DNA from: an uncultured Bacilli bacterium
GTDB lineage: Bacteria > Bacillota_I > Bacilli_A > RF39 > UBA660
DNA: 33,516 nucleotides
NCBI GenBank assembly: GCA_947626595.1
Contig: CANQST010000009.1
Location: 1 to 33,516 of the forward strand
Direction of reading: 5' to 3'
The translations under genes were made by a program, and so were the position numbers. The stretch's first letter is position 1, and each line of letters begins with the position of its first letter. Positions 5,257-12,952 of the stretch are shown piece by piece. The notes below the pieces were generated by a model. The model searched no databases. It had not been told where the DNA came from and was given only the letters and a program-made list of their open reading frames with translations.

Positions 5257-5585
5257 TATAAATTAAAACAATTTAAAGCATCAAACTGATTACTAAAAAT
5301 CATATTATCTCTACAACAATACTTTTTCAATGAAAGATTAAGACCACATAAAACAACTTTTCCACAAGATAAGAATATTTCAGTTAACTTATTCTGCATT
5401 AATTTAAAAATATTTGTATCTAAATAATTAACATTATTAAAGTCAATTACAAAATAATGCATACTCTGCTTATACAAAAGATAATTAATATTACTTTCCA
5501 AAGAAGAAAGTGTCTTTTTATTTAAATCTCCCTCTAACTTAATAAATGTTATTCCTCTAATAACATTAGTAGAAATATTAAGCAT
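5256..5585 (-). CDS. spoIIAA: SpoIIAA-like STAS protein, phosphorylation site lost
   Basis: SpoIIAA is the anti-anti-sigma factor that frees SigF by binding the kinase/anti-sigma SpoIIAB. This 109-aa STAS-domain protein aligns along its length: TFIKLEGDLN (usual RLTGELD), FVIDFNNVNYLD (usual LNLEDLSFMD), GKVVLCGL (usual GEMVVCA). At the phospho-acceptor, where Bacillus has D-S-S58-G, this protein has D-T-N-I, so Ser58 is Asn and the Gly is gone; only the adjacent Thr could take a phosphate. Start at 5585 is chosen because GAGGTGAAGG precedes it; an ATG at 5615 has no site. Translationally coupled to sigF. spoIIAB is absent from the window. Confidence 0.75.
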   Translation of the reverse strand: MLNISTNVIRGITFIKLEGDLNKKTLSSLESNINYLLYKQSMHYFVIDFNNVNYLDTNIFKLMQNKLTEIFLSCGKVVLCGLNLSLKKYCCRDNMIFSNQFDALNCFNL

Positions 5586-5679
5586 TTCCTTCACCTCAAG
5601 TAAATAATAAATCAAAAAGATAAATATTACTACTAATTCGACAAAAGAAGATAAATTATTCGTATGACAAAATTCTACA

Positions 5680-6216
5680 TTATTTTTCTTCTTTAGAATA
5701 AACCGTTATACTGCCACATCCTGAATATAAAGATCTTATCTTATTAACAGTATCATTGTTAACTACAAACAAATTATCAGTACGTATTGTTTCAACTTTT
5801 TCTTTACCCTTATTTTTCTGTAAAGAAGATAACTCTGCCATACTAATTCCCTTACCAGTACCCTTTACATTTTCAACCAGTCTTACATAAAACTTATCAT
5901 TAGATGCTTCATTCTTTAATAAAACAAAAGAATAATTAGCATAATATCTTCCTCCATTAGGGCCTTTTTTAAAATCACTAGAGTTAGTATAGTCTAAACT
6001 AACCACAATACAATTACCATTAGTAGGATATTTAATTTTACCTGCTCTAACTTGATAATCAACTTGACTAATAAATTTCTTTGCATCCTCCACATAGATT
6101 TCTCTTCTATTTTTATCAACAACTCTAAGTACTGAACCAACCGCAACCGTTGTTAAAATAGATAAAAGTACTAATGCTGCGAGTAATTCAACTAACGTAA
6201 AACCATTCTTTTTCAT
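5680..6216 (-). CDS. type IV prepilin-like protein
   Basis: The 178-aa product starts with a class III (prepilin) signal, MKKNG|FTLVELLAALVLLSI, with Gly before the cleavage site, N-methylated Phe after it and Glu at +5, followed by a hydrophobic helix of about 20 residues. The remainder is a soluble, presumably extracytoplasmic domain with two Cys (in GNCIVV and SGCGS) that could form the C-terminal disulfide loop typical of pseudopilins. The start at 6216 has AGGAGG 8 nt upstream, located in the end of the preceding gene. It is the last gene of a glycosyltransferase operon. No pilus assembly ATPase, platform protein or prepilin peptidase lies in the window. Confidence 0.8.
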   Translation of the reverse strand: MKKNGFTLVELLAALVLLSILTTVAVGSVLRVVDKNRREIYVEDAKKFISQVDYQVRAGKIKYPTNGNCIVVSLDYTNSSDFKKGPNGGRYYANYSFVLLKNEASNDKFYVRLVENVKGTGKGISMAELSSLQKNKGKEKVETIRTDNLFVVNNDTVNKIRSLYSGCGSITVYSKEEK

Positions 6217-6218
6217 AA

Positions 6219-7100
6219 TCATTTCCTCCTAAAGATAAATAACTTACTAAATATATAATTTAATATAATTACTAGAATATTTGATACTACTTTAGAAATC
6301 ATTTCATTAAACTTAACTACTTTTACCATTACATACATAAATCCCATATCAACGCCTAAAGATAAAAGTCTAAGTATAAAGAAAGAAGTAACTTGTAATA
6401 TATTTTCTTTAGTTGTCTTATTTCTATTTTCAAAGACAAATATTTTATTAGTAATAAAAGCAAATAAAACTGATAATATCCAAGCAATTACATTACTAAT
6501 AAACATCTCTATATGTAATTTTCTCAATATATAAAAAGCTACTATATTAATTAAAGTTGTTAACCCTCCAAATATTAAGTAAAGTAATATCTCTTTATAT
6601 TTATTATACCAAGATATATGATTTTCTTCTTCAATATAATCACTAATCAATTTAATCATATTATCTGTATTACTAACAAACTTCTTTGGCTTAAAAGTCT
6701 TACTCTTCTCAATCAACTTACCTAATTGATTAAAATCTCTTAACTCTAAAATATACCCTTTATCAGAAAATTCCTTAATAATTTGTTTTTGATGATCATT
6801 AGTATGTTCCTTATACTTAGAAAGTCTCGCTGCCGCAATAATCTTTTTATTTTTTTTTATACCTGAAAGTATTGAACCAGCTCCTCCATGAGTTATAAGT
6901 AAATCGCAACTATCCATTAACTCATCAAACTTCTCTTCAGGAACTAAATCTAGTATTTCCATATTATTTGATTTATACTTAGTTAGTCCTGCTTGGACAA
7001 TAACTTTTTCTTTTATATTACCCTTTTCTATCTCATTATCAATAGCTTTTAATAATCGACTAAAGCTCTTATCTTGAGTTCCTAAAGTTACAAATATCAT
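6219..7100 (-). CDS. Alg13/PssE-like glycosyltransferase domain fused to GtrA-like membrane domain
   Basis: The 293-aa product has two parts. Residues 1-155 are a GT28 C-terminal/Alg13-PssE domain: MIFVTLGTQD at the start, ITHGGAGSILSGI near residue 70 (UDP-sugar binding) and KEHTNDHQKQ near 97. Residues 170-293 form a GtrA-like four-helix membrane domain: YLIFGGLTTLINIVAFYIL, NVIAWILSVLFAFITNKIFVF, FFILRLLSLGVDMGF and a terminal helix ending FIFRRK. GtrA-type proteins move polyprenyl-linked sugars across membranes; PssE-type subunits are catalytic and are normally anchored by an Alg14/PssD partner. ATG at 7100 follows GGTGG and overlaps the stop of the Alg14-like gene (TAATG). Confidence 0.85.
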   Translation of the reverse strand: MIFVTLGTQDKSFSRLLKAIDNEIEKGNIKEKVIVQAGLTKYKSNNMEILDLVPEEKFDELMDSCDLLITHGGAGSILSGIKKNKKIIAAARLSKYKEHTNDHQKQIIKEFSDKGYILELRDFNQLGKLIEKSKTFKPKKFVSNTDNMIKLISDYIEEENHISWYNKYKEILLYLIFGGLTTLINIVAFYILRKLHIEMFISNVIAWILSVLFAFITNKIFVFENRNKTTKENILQVTSFFILRLLSLGVDMGFMYVMVKVVKFNEMISKVVSNILVIILNYIFSKLFIFRRK

Positions 7101-7576
7101 TAGAAAATCCACCCCCCATAAGTTGCCTTAGGATATATTTCCTTCATACTTTCCCATTGAACAATAAACTTATCAGCTATTGGATACAAAAGACTTCCTG
7201 TAACTGTCTTAGTCCTCATATTAGCAAAAGTTTCAATATAAATTATTTTACTTCCAAATATTTTACCAATACAACATATTGGTCCAGCGGTATGAACACC
7301 AGTTGTTACTATATAGTCAGGATGTATCTTAATATATAAATAAAGACTTTTAAAAGCATTATATAATAACTTAAAAGGATAACTAAACATATGATCTTTA
7401 GTACCATAAGTTAAATAATAAACTCTATTCTTATAAACATCTTTTAAATACATATTAGACTTAGTCTTTTCTGTAATTAAATTAAAATTATACCTATTAA
7501 ACATTCCCTTTAACTGTAATAATTCATTTAAATGTCCACCCGTAGAAGCTACAAACAAAACATTTCTTTTAGTCAT
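7100..7576 (-). CDS. Alg14/PssD-like glycosyltransferase subunit
   Basis: The 158-aa product matches the PssD/Cps14F/Alg14 family, the membrane-recruiting partner of PssE/Cps14G/Alg13 in transfer of a second sugar to the lipid-linked repeat unit of a surface polysaccharide. Visible are VLFVASTGGHLNELLQL at the N-terminus, IVTTGVHTAGPICCIGKIFGSKIIYIETFANMR in the centre (read in parts: TTGVHTAGP, YIETFA) and FIVQWESMKEIYP near the end. ATG at 7576 has GAGTGAT upstream and overlaps the end of the GT4 gene by 8 bp. Its catalytic partner follows directly. Confidence 0.87.
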   Translation of the reverse strand: MTKRNVLFVASTGGHLNELLQLKGMFNRYNFNLITEKTKSNMYLKDVYKNRVYYLTYGTKDHMFSYPFKLLYNAFKSLYLYIKIHPDYIVTTGVHTAGPICCIGKIFGSKIIYIETFANMRTKTVTGSLLYPIADKFIVQWESMKEIYPKATYGGWIF

Positions 7577-8771
7577 TTTTATCACTCTTTTCTAGTAAAT
7601 CAAACCAATAAGTCGCTACTTTCTTACTAGTATACTTCTTTGAAGTTTCAAAAGCTTCACTTCCTAAAGCCATTCTTTCTTCTTTTCTATCTATTAAATC
7701 TTCTACTTTCTTAATATAAGCATAAAAATTTCTATTCTTTATTAAATAGCCATTACGACCACTACTTATTAATTCACAAGCTCCCTCAGCAGAATCAAAC
7801 GCAATACAAGGAACACCATGAGACATAGCCTCTATTAAAACTATACCAAACGACTCTGTATAAGAACTCATAAGATAAATAGAAGATTTATCTAACATAT
7901 TATCAATATACTTTTTATCCCTAAAGCCATGTAGAGTAACTTTATCTTTTAGATTATGACTATCTATATACTCCTCTAAACTTTCCCTTTCTGGACCATC
8001 GCCAATAATATCCAAATGCCATGTAGGATAATCATTACTTATAATATTATATATTTTTAAAAGATCAAGTTGCCCCTTTTCCTTAGATAATCTTCCTACC
8101 GAAATTAATCTTTCTTCATTTAAAGGTGCTTTCTTTAAGACATCTCCATCTAACACATTAGGAATAAAAATACACTTACAATTAGTATCTTTTAACTTTT
8201 CACTATAAAAATTATAAAGATTATTAGAAACTAAAACAAAATAATTTAATTTCTTTACACTCCTTATAACATCAACAGCATATTTCATATTACCATGATA
8301 ATGATTATGTTCCCATCCTATTTTAAATGCTTTACTAGGAGCATAATTACTAGATAATTCATTTAAAAAAGTTCTAGTAGAAATAATTATATCAGCATCT
8401 GTTTTCTTTAAATATTTTTTCATTAATAAATTTCTTTTTATATATATAGAAATAACTCCAAAAGTATTTTTAAAAAAACTTATAAACTTTAGTTTTTTAA
8501 AATAATTATTCCATAATTTTTTAAAAACTTTCCCATATTCCCCTCTTTGCAGAAGTACCTTATAACTTTGAACTTTTACTGGAATATCAGTATTAATTAG
8601 ATATTTAATTTTAACTCTTTTATCAAATTCAAAAGCACTTTTTTCTTGTAGTTTATAAATACAAGCAATCTCTACATTATATTTTGGAGCCAGTATATTT
8701 GCTAAAGCCGCAATAGATTTTTCAATACCACCATACCCTAAATGAAGAGATAAAATTGATACTTTTCTCAT
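7569..8771 (-). CDS. GT4 family glycosyltransferase
   Basis: A 400-aa GT-B fold retaining glycosyltransferase (glycosyl transferases group 1). The N-terminal acceptor domain starts VSILSLHLGYGGIEKSIAALA, with the Gly-rich loop of the fold; the nucleotide-sugar domain shows ISVGRLSKEKGQLDLLK, IIGDGPERESLE and the EX7E motif ESFGIVLIEAMSHGVPCIAFD. Likely adds a sugar in surface polysaccharide or teichoic/glycolipid assembly. First gene of the operon with the Alg14- and Alg13-GtrA-like genes and the prepilin. ATG at 8771 has GGAGGTAAG upstream. The donor cannot be read from sequence. Confidence 0.9.
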   Translation of the reverse strand: MRKVSILSLHLGYGGIEKSIAALANILAPKYNVEIACIYKLQEKSAFEFDKRVKIKYLINTDIPVKVQSYKVLLQRGEYGKVFKKLWNNYFKKLKFISFFKNTFGVISIYIKRNLLMKKYLKKTDADIIISTRTFLNELSSNYAPSKAFKIGWEHNHYHGNMKYAVDVIRSVKKLNYFVLVSNNLYNFYSEKLKDTNCKCIFIPNVLDGDVLKKAPLNEERLISVGRLSKEKGQLDLLKIYNIISNDYPTWHLDIIGDGPERESLEEYIDSHNLKDKVTLHGFRDKKYIDNMLDKSSIYLMSSYTESFGIVLIEAMSHGVPCIAFDSAEGACELISSGRNGYLIKNRNFYAYIKKVEDLIDRKEERMALGSEAFETSKKYTSKKVATYWFDLLEKSDKND

Positions 8772-8791
8772 AGCTTACCTCCACTAAGTTA

Positions 8792-8820
8792 ATTTTACCA
8801 AATTTAATAAGTAAAGTCTA
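8792..8820 (-). promoter_or_regulatory. sigma-A promoter of the glycosyltransferase operon
   Basis: TAGACT (8820-8815), 17-nt spacer, TAAAAT (8797-8792), start near 8785. Confidence 0.5.
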
Positions 8821-8847
8821 GAACCTGTACTGTTAATATTTTTTAGT

Positions 8848-8937
8848 TGTGTCACAAAATCAAGAATAATTGTGCAGCTATTTAGCACAAAATCAAAAAT
8901 AATTTTACCCCTCTTTAGCACATTTTCAAGAATAATG
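8848..8937. repeat. three 33-bp-period repeats, possible insertion-sequence end
   Basis: The core GCACAAAATCAAGAATAATT occurs at 8852-8871 (first base T), 8885-8904 (one change) and 8918-8936 (three changes), each exactly 33 bp from the next and the last two preceded by TTTA. The array begins TGTGTCACAAAATC. Several spaced copies of a terminal sequence beginning TG are known from IS21-family ends, so this may be a solo end or decayed element; no transposase is present nearby. Phased protein-binding sites (three helical turns apart) are the alternative. Confidence 0.6.
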
Positions 8938-8940
8938 GCA

Positions 8941-8972
8941 AAAAAAATACAACTGACTTTTTAAGCCAGTTG
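8941..8972 (-). terminator. intrinsic terminator of ssb
   Basis: CAACTGGC (8972-8965) pairs with GTCAGTTG (8957-8950, one G-U), followed by TATTTTTTT on the minus strand. Confidence 0.8.
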
Positions 8973-8980
8973 TTCAATAA

Positions 8981-9331
8981 CTAATCTTCTTCTTTTTCTT
9001 CAGTTTCTTCTTTACCTCTATTAGATAAAAAAGTTATTTTTTCGGCTATTATTTCTACGACGTTTTCATTTCGTCCATCCTTTTCTATTCTTCTTGATTG
9101 AATACGTCCCTTTACACCAACGATATCACCTTTACTACAATACTCAGCCGTGTTGCAAGCTACAGTATCAAACGCTACACAATCTACAAAGTCCGTATCA
9201 TAATTCCCATCAGCATTTTTAAAGCTCCTTGGTATAGCCAAACCAATAGTCGCTACATTAACACCCTTTTCGGACTTATTAATGGTAATATCTCTAGTAA
9301 GACGTCCCACTAAAATTATCTGGTTTAACAT
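8981..9331 (-). CDS. ssb: single-stranded DNA-binding protein
   Basis: A 116-aa OB-fold protein: MLNQIILVGRLTRDITINKSEKGVNVATIGLAI, FVDCVAFDTVACNTAEYCSKGDIVGVKGRIQSR and the end VEIIAEKITFLSNR (given here as landmarks of the SSB fold). It protects single-stranded DNA in replication and repair. The C-terminus is short and acidic (KEETEEKEED) and lacks the terminal DDDxPF tip that recruits partner proteins, as in the short SsbB form of Bacillus. The gene stands alone, not between rpsF and rpsR. ATG at 9331 has AGGAGGTGAG upstream. Confidence 0.92.
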   Translation of the reverse strand: MLNQIILVGRLTRDITINKSEKGVNVATIGLAIPRSFKNADGNYDTDFVDCVAFDTVACNTAEYCSKGDIVGVKGRIQSRRIEKDGRNENVVEIIAEKITFLSNRGKEETEEKEED

Positions 9332-9354
9332 ATCTCACCTCCTTTCAGGCATAT

Positions 9355-9382
9355 ATAATACTCAAAAAAAAAATTAATGCAA
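9355..9382 (-). promoter_or_regulatory. probable sigma-A promoter of ssb
   Basis: TTGCAT (9382-9377), 16-nt T-rich spacer, TATTAT (9360-9355). Confidence 0.4.
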
Positions 9383-9417
9383 ATCGCCAATTTGTAAAAT
9401 TCAAGCCAAAAAAAGCT

Positions 9418-9448
9418 CGAAAAAATAAAATTCCCCTAGAGGAATTTT
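9418..9448 (-). terminator. intrinsic terminator of the suf operon
   Basis: Perfect 8-bp stem AAAATTCC/GGAATTTT (9427-9434 with 9441-9448), 6-nt loop, followed on the minus strand by ATTTTTTCG. The remaining sequence to 9504 is low-complexity A/T with two copies of TTCAAGCCA (near 9402 and 9455). Confidence 0.7.
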
Positions 9449-9504
9449 ACATTTTCAAGCCACTTTTTACCCTGAAAATTAAAAATTCGTAAAATTTAAA
9501 AAAT

Positions 9505-10818
9505 TTACAAATTTTTTTTAATTAATTGATTTAACTCAACAGCATACTCCATAGGAAGCTCTTCTCTAAACTTATCAAGGAAGCCTAAAACTATTAATTC
9601 CATAGCTCTTTTCCTTGAGATACCACGACTTTGCATATAAAACAAATTATCTTCATTTATCTTAGCAACCGTTGCTTCATGCTCAATATTACTACTTAAA
9701 TTAAAACAAGAGTTTACTGGAATAGTATCACTTTTAGATAGACTATCTAATATTAAAGTATCACATTTAACATTACTACTACTATTAGTAGCGCCACTAT
9801 TAATTAAAACTTTACCTCTATAAGTAGCATTCCCTCCCCCTCTCGCAATACTTTTTGAAATAATATTACTCTTCGTATTTTTACCTAAATGAATCATTCT
9901 TGCTCCACTATCTTGAACTTGATTAGAAGAAGCTACGCTTATTGTTATACATGTACCCGTAGCGTTATCACCTTTTAATACACAACACGGATACTTCATT
10001 GTAACATGACTACCAATATTACCATCAATCCACTCCATAGTACCACTATCGTCTACCAAAGCTCTTTTAGTAACTAAATTATAAACATTAGTAGCCCAGT
10101 TTTGAATAGTTGAATAACGACACTTACTATTCTTACCTACATAAATTTCCACAACCGCTGCATGAAGAGAAGACTCACTATAAGTAGGAGCTGTACAACC
10201 CTCAATATAATGAAGGTTACTATTATCATCAACTATAATCAAAGTTCTTTCAAACTGCCCCATATTACGACTATTAATTCTAAAATAACTTTGTAAAGGC
10301 CTCTCTAATGTCGTATTAGGTGGTACATAAATAAAACTACCTCCACTAAAAACTGCTCCATTTAAAGCCGCAAACTTATTTTCTCCATTATTAACAATCT
10401 TTCCAAAATATTTTTTAACTATCTCTGGATACTTCTTCATAGCAACTTCAATAGAAGTAAAAATAACTTTCTTTTCTTCAAGCTCTTTAAGCATACTATG
10501 ATATATTACTTCACTTTCATACTGAACTCCCATACCACCTAGATGCTCTTCACTTTCCAAAACTCCCAACGAGTCTAGCTCATCAACTACTGGCTTTAAA
10601 ACCTTGTTCCAGTCATTTTGAATTTCCTTATCTCTATCATTTCCTTTATAATAAATAATATTATCAAAGTCAAGTGAAATCTTAGGACCAAACTCAGGCA
10701 TAGAAAGCTCATTAAACTTTGAAAAACTCTCTAAACGATAATCACTTACCAATTTATCTTCACCTTTAATTTCCGAAATCTTCTTTATATTATCTTCGCT
10801 TAGTCCTACTATTTCCAC
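9505..10818 (-). CDS. sufB: Fe-S cluster assembly scaffold SufB
   Basis: SufB is the beta-helix scaffold subunit of the SufBCD complex on which Fe-S clusters are built. Landmarks: GGSFIYVPPNTTLERPLQSYFRIN (read as SFIYVPP), LHYIEGCTAP, HAAVVEIYV, CTISVAS-like segment, SSNVKCDTLILD with the conserved Cys near residue 350, and NIEHEATVAKINEDNLFYMQSRGI near the C-terminus. 437 aa, slightly shorter than usual. A GTG at 10818 has AGGTGAT at good spacing; GTG at 10827 is in frame and also possible. It follows the unknown gene with overlap or near overlap. Confidence 0.93.
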   Translation of the reverse strand: MEIVGLSEDNIKKISEIKGEDKLVSDYRLESFSKFNELSMPEFGPKISLDFDNIIYYKGNDRDKEIQNDWNKVLKPVVDELDSLGVLESEEHLGGMGVQYESEVIYHSMLKELEEKKVIFTSIEVAMKKYPEIVKKYFGKIVNNGENKFAALNGAVFSGGSFIYVPPNTTLERPLQSYFRINSRNMGQFERTLIIVDDNSNLHYIEGCTAPTYSESSLHAAVVEIYVGKNSKCRYSTIQNWATNVYNLVTKRALVDDSGTMEWIDGNIGSHVTMKYPCCVLKGDNATGTCITISVASSNQVQDSGARMIHLGKNTKSNIISKSIARGGGNATYRGKVLINSGATNSSSNVKCDTLILDSLSKSDTIPVNSCFNLSSNIEHEATVAKINEDNLFYMQSRGISRKRAMELIVLGFLDKFREELPMEYAVELNQLIKKNL

Positions 10819-10823
10819 CTTAA

Positions 10824-11318
10824 TCACCTACATTTCTTTTTCTGTTTTGCTATTCTTTTTTCGTCTAAAGTATCTTTAACAATAACCTTTAACATACTAA
10901 TAGGATTTTCTAGATCAATTAACCTATCAAATGCATATTCCCTTCTTTGTCTTATGAAATATTTTGACTTCAAAGCAAAATCCTTTAAATCCCTCATTAG
11001 TATTTCTTCTCTTGCAAAAACATCCTTAAAATCAACATTTAAAAGTACCACGCATTCACTACCATCTTTAGGAGCTACTCCATTTACTTGGCACACCTTA
11101 GTACCGTAAGCCTCTCCATCCTTAGTCATATTACTATAAGGCATTCTTTGAAATACCGCAAATTTTTCTTCTTTTTTTCTATCAAATATATCAAAGTACT
11201 TATTATCTTCTTTAGTAAGAATTACATATTCATAATCACTAGCTAAAACTAAACCCTTATCAGTATACTCTTTAATTACTCCAATCTTAATATTATCTGT
11301 TTTGATTATCTTCTCCAT
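10824..11318 (-). CDS. unrecognised protein encoded inside the suf operon
   Basis: I do not recognise this 164-aa protein. It is soluble, mixed alpha/beta in appearance, with an N-terminal part suggesting a small beta domain (IKIGVIKEYTDKGLVLASDYEYVILTKED) and a basic, helical C-terminus ending in KQKKKCR. Two Cys lie in CQVNG and SECVVLL, plus one near the end; no CxxC is present. ATG at 11318 has AGGAGG 7 nt upstream. It overlaps the end of sufU by 26 bp and its stop touches the sufB start region, so it is fully embedded in the operon and probably made with the Fe-S machinery. A role in SUF function is inference from position only. Confidence 0.8.
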   Translation of the reverse strand: MEKIIKTDNIKIGVIKEYTDKGLVLASDYEYVILTKEDNKYFDIFDRKKEEKFAVFQRMPYSNMTKDGEAYGTKVCQVNGVAPKDGSECVVLLNVDFKDVFAREEILMRDLKDFALKSKYFIRQRREYAFDRLIDLENPISMLKVIVKDTLDEKRIAKQKKKCR

Positions 11319-11739
11319 CCGAAACCCTCCTAAGTATTTCATTTATTGCTTTACTTGGTAATAAAGCACAATTTTTTCTATTTGGCTGAATACCAAAATA
11401 AACATTTAACTCCCCTAATAATTCTTTATCATACTCTTCTTCATTAATCATTCTCTTGTAATTTTCTAATATATTTTTTACTTCTTCAATGCTCTTTCCA
11501 ATCAAACTTCTAATTAAAATAGAACTAGCTGATGTACTTATAGCGCAAGCTTCACCATCAAAGCAAATATCTACTAACTTACCATCTTCTACTTTAACAA
11601 AAAAGTCCAAATTATCAATACAACTTTCATTATTAGAATTAACTTTTACATAACTACTATCATTAGTCTTTTCTTTTTTATAAGGATTTTGGTAATTATC
11701 TAAAATTATTTCTCTACGTAAATTACTATCTATATCCAT
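11293..11739 (-). CDS. sufU: SUF Fe-S assembly protein SufU
   Basis: SufU is the zinc-dependent sulfur acceptor that takes persulfide from SufS. The 148-aa product keeps the IscU-like ligands: Cys in SCIDNLDFFV with Asp two residues on, Cys in GEACAISTSASS, and Cys in RKNCALLPSKA. The N-terminus DNYQNPYKK corresponds to the family's DHYKNPRN. ATG at 11739 has AGGTGAT upstream. It lies 8 bp after sufS, the expected order in Gram-positive suf operons. Confidence 0.93.
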   Translation of the reverse strand: MDIDSNLRREIILDNYQNPYKKEKTNDSSYVKVNSNNESCIDNLDFFVKVEDGKLVDICFDGEACAISTSASSILIRSLIGKSIEEVKNILENYKRMINEEEYDKELLGELNVYFGIQPNRKNCALLPSKAINEILRRVSDGEDNQNR

Positions 11740-11747
11740 ACTATCAC

Positions 11748-12941
11748 CTAAATTATTACTTTAAATATATCTTCACTTCTTTTTAAAACATCTACTAGTT
11801 TTAAAACATCTTCTTTATTATTATATAAATACATACTTACTCTAACTGTATTTTTAATTTTCATATCATCTTTCAACATCTTAGCGCAATGATTACCTGC
11901 TCTTACATATATGTTATAACTATTTAAATAAATAGATGTATCTTGAGCAAAAACGCCATCTATATTAAAAGCAAGTATTCCACTATCAGCTTTTTTATTA
12001 TATAAAATTATATTAGGTATTTTTTCTAACTCTTCTACTAATAATTTTTTTAATTCTACTTCATGCTTATGAATATTATCCATCCCAATTTTTTCTAAAT
12101 ATTTAATAGCTTCCCCTAGTCCAATTACTTCCGCAATTGGTGGTGTCCCAGCCTCAAACTTAGATGGACCACTCTTTAATTCATAACTACCATCGGCTTC
12201 AAAGAATTGGTTCATTCCTCCACCATAACATAGTGGATTGCATCTATTCATATGCTCTTTTTTCATAACCAAAACTCCAACTCCAGTTGGTCCACACATC
12301 TTATGAGACGAAAAACTTAAAAAATCAATATTACTTTCCTTAAAATCAACTTTCATATGAGGTACGCTTTGAGCCCCATCCACATTAAATAAAATATTAT
12401 TTTCCTTACATAACTTTCCAATAGGACTAATATCTCTAACATCACCTATAACATTACTTACATGCGCAATAGAAATAACCTTTGTCTTTGGTGTAATAGC
12501 TTCTTTAATACTATCCAAACTAAGTTCATAATCATTACCTAACTTAGCAAACTTTAAAACAATACCTATTTCTTCACTAAGCTTAATCCATGGTAAAATA
12601 TTAGACGCATGCTCAGCCTTAGAAAGAATTACCTCATCCCCTTTATGTAAATAGTTCTTCATAAAGCCAAAGACAACCATATTTAAAGACATTGTACAAC
12701 CACTTGTAAAAATAACTTCTTCTAAATCACAATTAACAAAGTCCCCAACTATTTTTCTAACTCCATCATATTCCTCATTTGTCCTAAGAGCTGCATCATA
12801 ATCTCCTCTATGAATATTAGACGTATAATCTTCTAAATAATGAACCATTTTATCAACAACACTCCTAGGTTTAAGTGTAGTTGCGCCATTATCAAAGTAT
12901 ACTATATCTTTTTGTAACATAGGAAAATCTTCTCTATTCAA
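11748..12941 (-). CDS. sufS: cysteine desulfurase SufS
   Basis: A PLP-dependent, class V aminotransferase-fold cysteine desulfurase of 397 aa that supplies sulfur for Fe-S clusters. YFDNGATTLKPRSVVDKM at the start, IAHVSNVIGDV, NVDGAQSVPHMKVDF, the PLP lysine in SFSSHKMCGPTGVGVL (near residue 216) and the catalytic Cys in VRAGNHCAKM (near residue 350) are all visible. The start is a TTG with AGGAGGTGAT upstream. Partner SufU follows at once. Confidence 0.95.
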   Translation of the reverse strand: MNREDFPMLQKDIVYFDNGATTLKPRSVVDKMVHYLEDYTSNIHRGDYDAALRTNEEYDGVRKIVGDFVNCDLEEVIFTSGCTMSLNMVVFGFMKNYLHKGDEVILSKAEHASNILPWIKLSEEIGIVLKFAKLGNDYELSLDSIKEAITPKTKVISIAHVSNVIGDVRDISPIGKLCKENNILFNVDGAQSVPHMKVDFKESNIDFLSFSSHKMCGPTGVGVLVMKKEHMNRCNPLCYGGGMNQFFEADGSYELKSGPSKFEAGTPPIAEVIGLGEAIKYLEKIGMDNIHKHEVELKKLLVEELEKIPNIILYNKKADSGILAFNIDGVFAQDTSIYLNSYNIYVRAGNHCAKMLKDDMKIKNTVRVSMYLYNNKEDVLKLVDVLKRSEDIFKVII

Positions 12942-12952
12942 AATATCACCTC

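Noticed and set aside
5605-5665. sigma-H type promoter before spoIIAA (ATACGAATA and GTCGAATTA)
   Set aside because: Both boxes resemble sigma-H elements, but they are 14 nt apart where 11-12 is usual, so it is not listed as a feature.
8848-8937. CRISPR array
   Set aside because: Only three degenerate units, with 13-bp intervals too short for spacers, and no cas gene nearby.
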